Both the position numbers and the translations under genes were made by a program. A DNA stretch of 5,807 nt. It comes from an uncultured Butyricicoccus sp. (lineage in GTDB: Bacteria; Bacillota; Clostridia; Oscillospirales; Butyricicoccaceae). The notes beneath the pieces are model-generated. The model was given only the letters and a program-made list of their open reading frames with translations. It searched no databases and was not told the origin of the DNA. The stretch is taken from positions 1 to 5,807 of the forward strand of contig USLE01000096.1 in NCBI GenBank assembly GCA_900555465.1. Direction: 5' to 3'. Positions 5,437 to 5,807 of the stretch are shown here, one piece after another. How positions within the stretch are numbered: position 1 is the stretch's first letter; each line of letters opens with the position of its first letter.

Positions 5437-5807
5437 ATGTCCAAACTGAAATTCTGGCCGCAGCGCCTGCTTATGCTGCTGATCGGTGTACTGGTCACCG
5501 AATGCGGCTCCCAGCTGTTTGTTGCGCTGGATATCGGCGCGGACCCCTTTATGGTGCTGGTGCAGGGCGTTTCGCGCGTGACCGGCATGAGCTACGGCTC
5601 CTCCACCACGATCATCATGCTGCTCTGCCTGCTGGTGATCCTGCTGACCGACCGCCGCCACATCCGCCCCGGCACGGTGTTCACCATGTTCTGCACCGGC
5701 CCAATCGTCGACATGTACGCAACGCTGTTCGGGCGCATCATCCCGGACAGCCGCCCGCTGCCGCTGACGCTTGTGCTCGTGGCGATCGGCTGCGTGGTCG
5801 TGGGCAT
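5437..5807 (+). CDS. YczE/YyaS/YitT-like integral membrane protein, 5' part
   Basis: The first 123 codons are present; the reading frame is open at the window end, where the 3' part is cut off. The N-terminal region is a short basic stretch (MSKLKFWPQR) followed by a hydrophobic helix at about 11-31. Then come LDIGADPFMVLVQGVSRVTGM (31-51 in part: DIGADPF and QGVSRVTGMSYG), a helix at about 56-71, a basic turn TDRRHIRPGT (71-80), a segment at 81-98, and a helix starting near 108. The glycine and aspartate pattern of GADPF, TGMSYG and a later GPIVDMY resembles the YczE/YyaS/YitT group of poorly understood membrane proteins. AGAAGGGG (5418-5425) lies 11 nt before the ATG. It has its own promoter after a terminator, so it is a separate unit. 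Function unknown; some relatives are discussed as transporters. Confidence 0.75.
   Translation, partial: MSKLKFWPQRLLMLLIGVLVTECGSQLFVALDIGADPFMVLVQGVSRVTGMSYGSSTTIIMLLCLLVILLTDRRHIRPGTVFTMFCTGPIVDMYATLFGRIIPDSRPLPLTLVLVAIGCVVVG

Overview
The window is GC-rich DNA with strong purine-rich ribosome-binding sites, intrinsic terminators and sigma-70-type promoters. Its gene content (an ABC ATPase with an FtsX-type permease, a MATE transporter and a YczE/YitT-type membrane protein) fits a GC-rich Clostridia-class Firmicute, for example an Oscillospiraceae-like gut bacterium. This assignment is an inference from style and content; no marker gene is present. All four genes lie on the + strand, and no RNA gene, insertion sequence or CRISPR array was seen.

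Positions 1-350 carry no convincing gene but are rich in structure. There are two hairpins at the left edge (10-48 and 54-72), an intrinsic terminator that would work on the minus strand (121-147), and a 14-bp hairpin followed by five T residues (297-333) directly before the ribosome-binding site of the first gene. Next comes a two-gene ABC transporter operon. A complete MacB/LolD-type ATPase (351-1019) is followed 13 nt later by a 900-residue permease with two FtsX-type modules and two large extracytoplasmic domains (1033-3735). The pair should form one exporter or mechanotransmission-type complex; its substrate cannot be read from the sequence.

The 200-nt gap at 3736-3935 holds a near-consensus promoter (3767-3795) placed before a very strong terminator (3839-3890), which in turn precedes a MATE-family efflux gene (3936-5288). 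This order implies a transcribed leader and conditional readthrough (attenuation), possibly governed by an 8-codon leader ORF that runs into the terminator stem. The alternative is a short stand-alone RNA. This is the most interesting regulatory signal in the window.

After the MATE gene come a terminator (5313-5353), an extended -10 promoter overlapped by an imperfect inverted repeat (5358-5397), and the first 123 codons of a YczE/YyaS/YitT-like membrane protein cut by the window end. The theme is transport and efflux, with three separately controlled transcription units. No transcription regulator or two-component system lies inside the window. No clearly new biological system is visible; the novelty is in the leaders.
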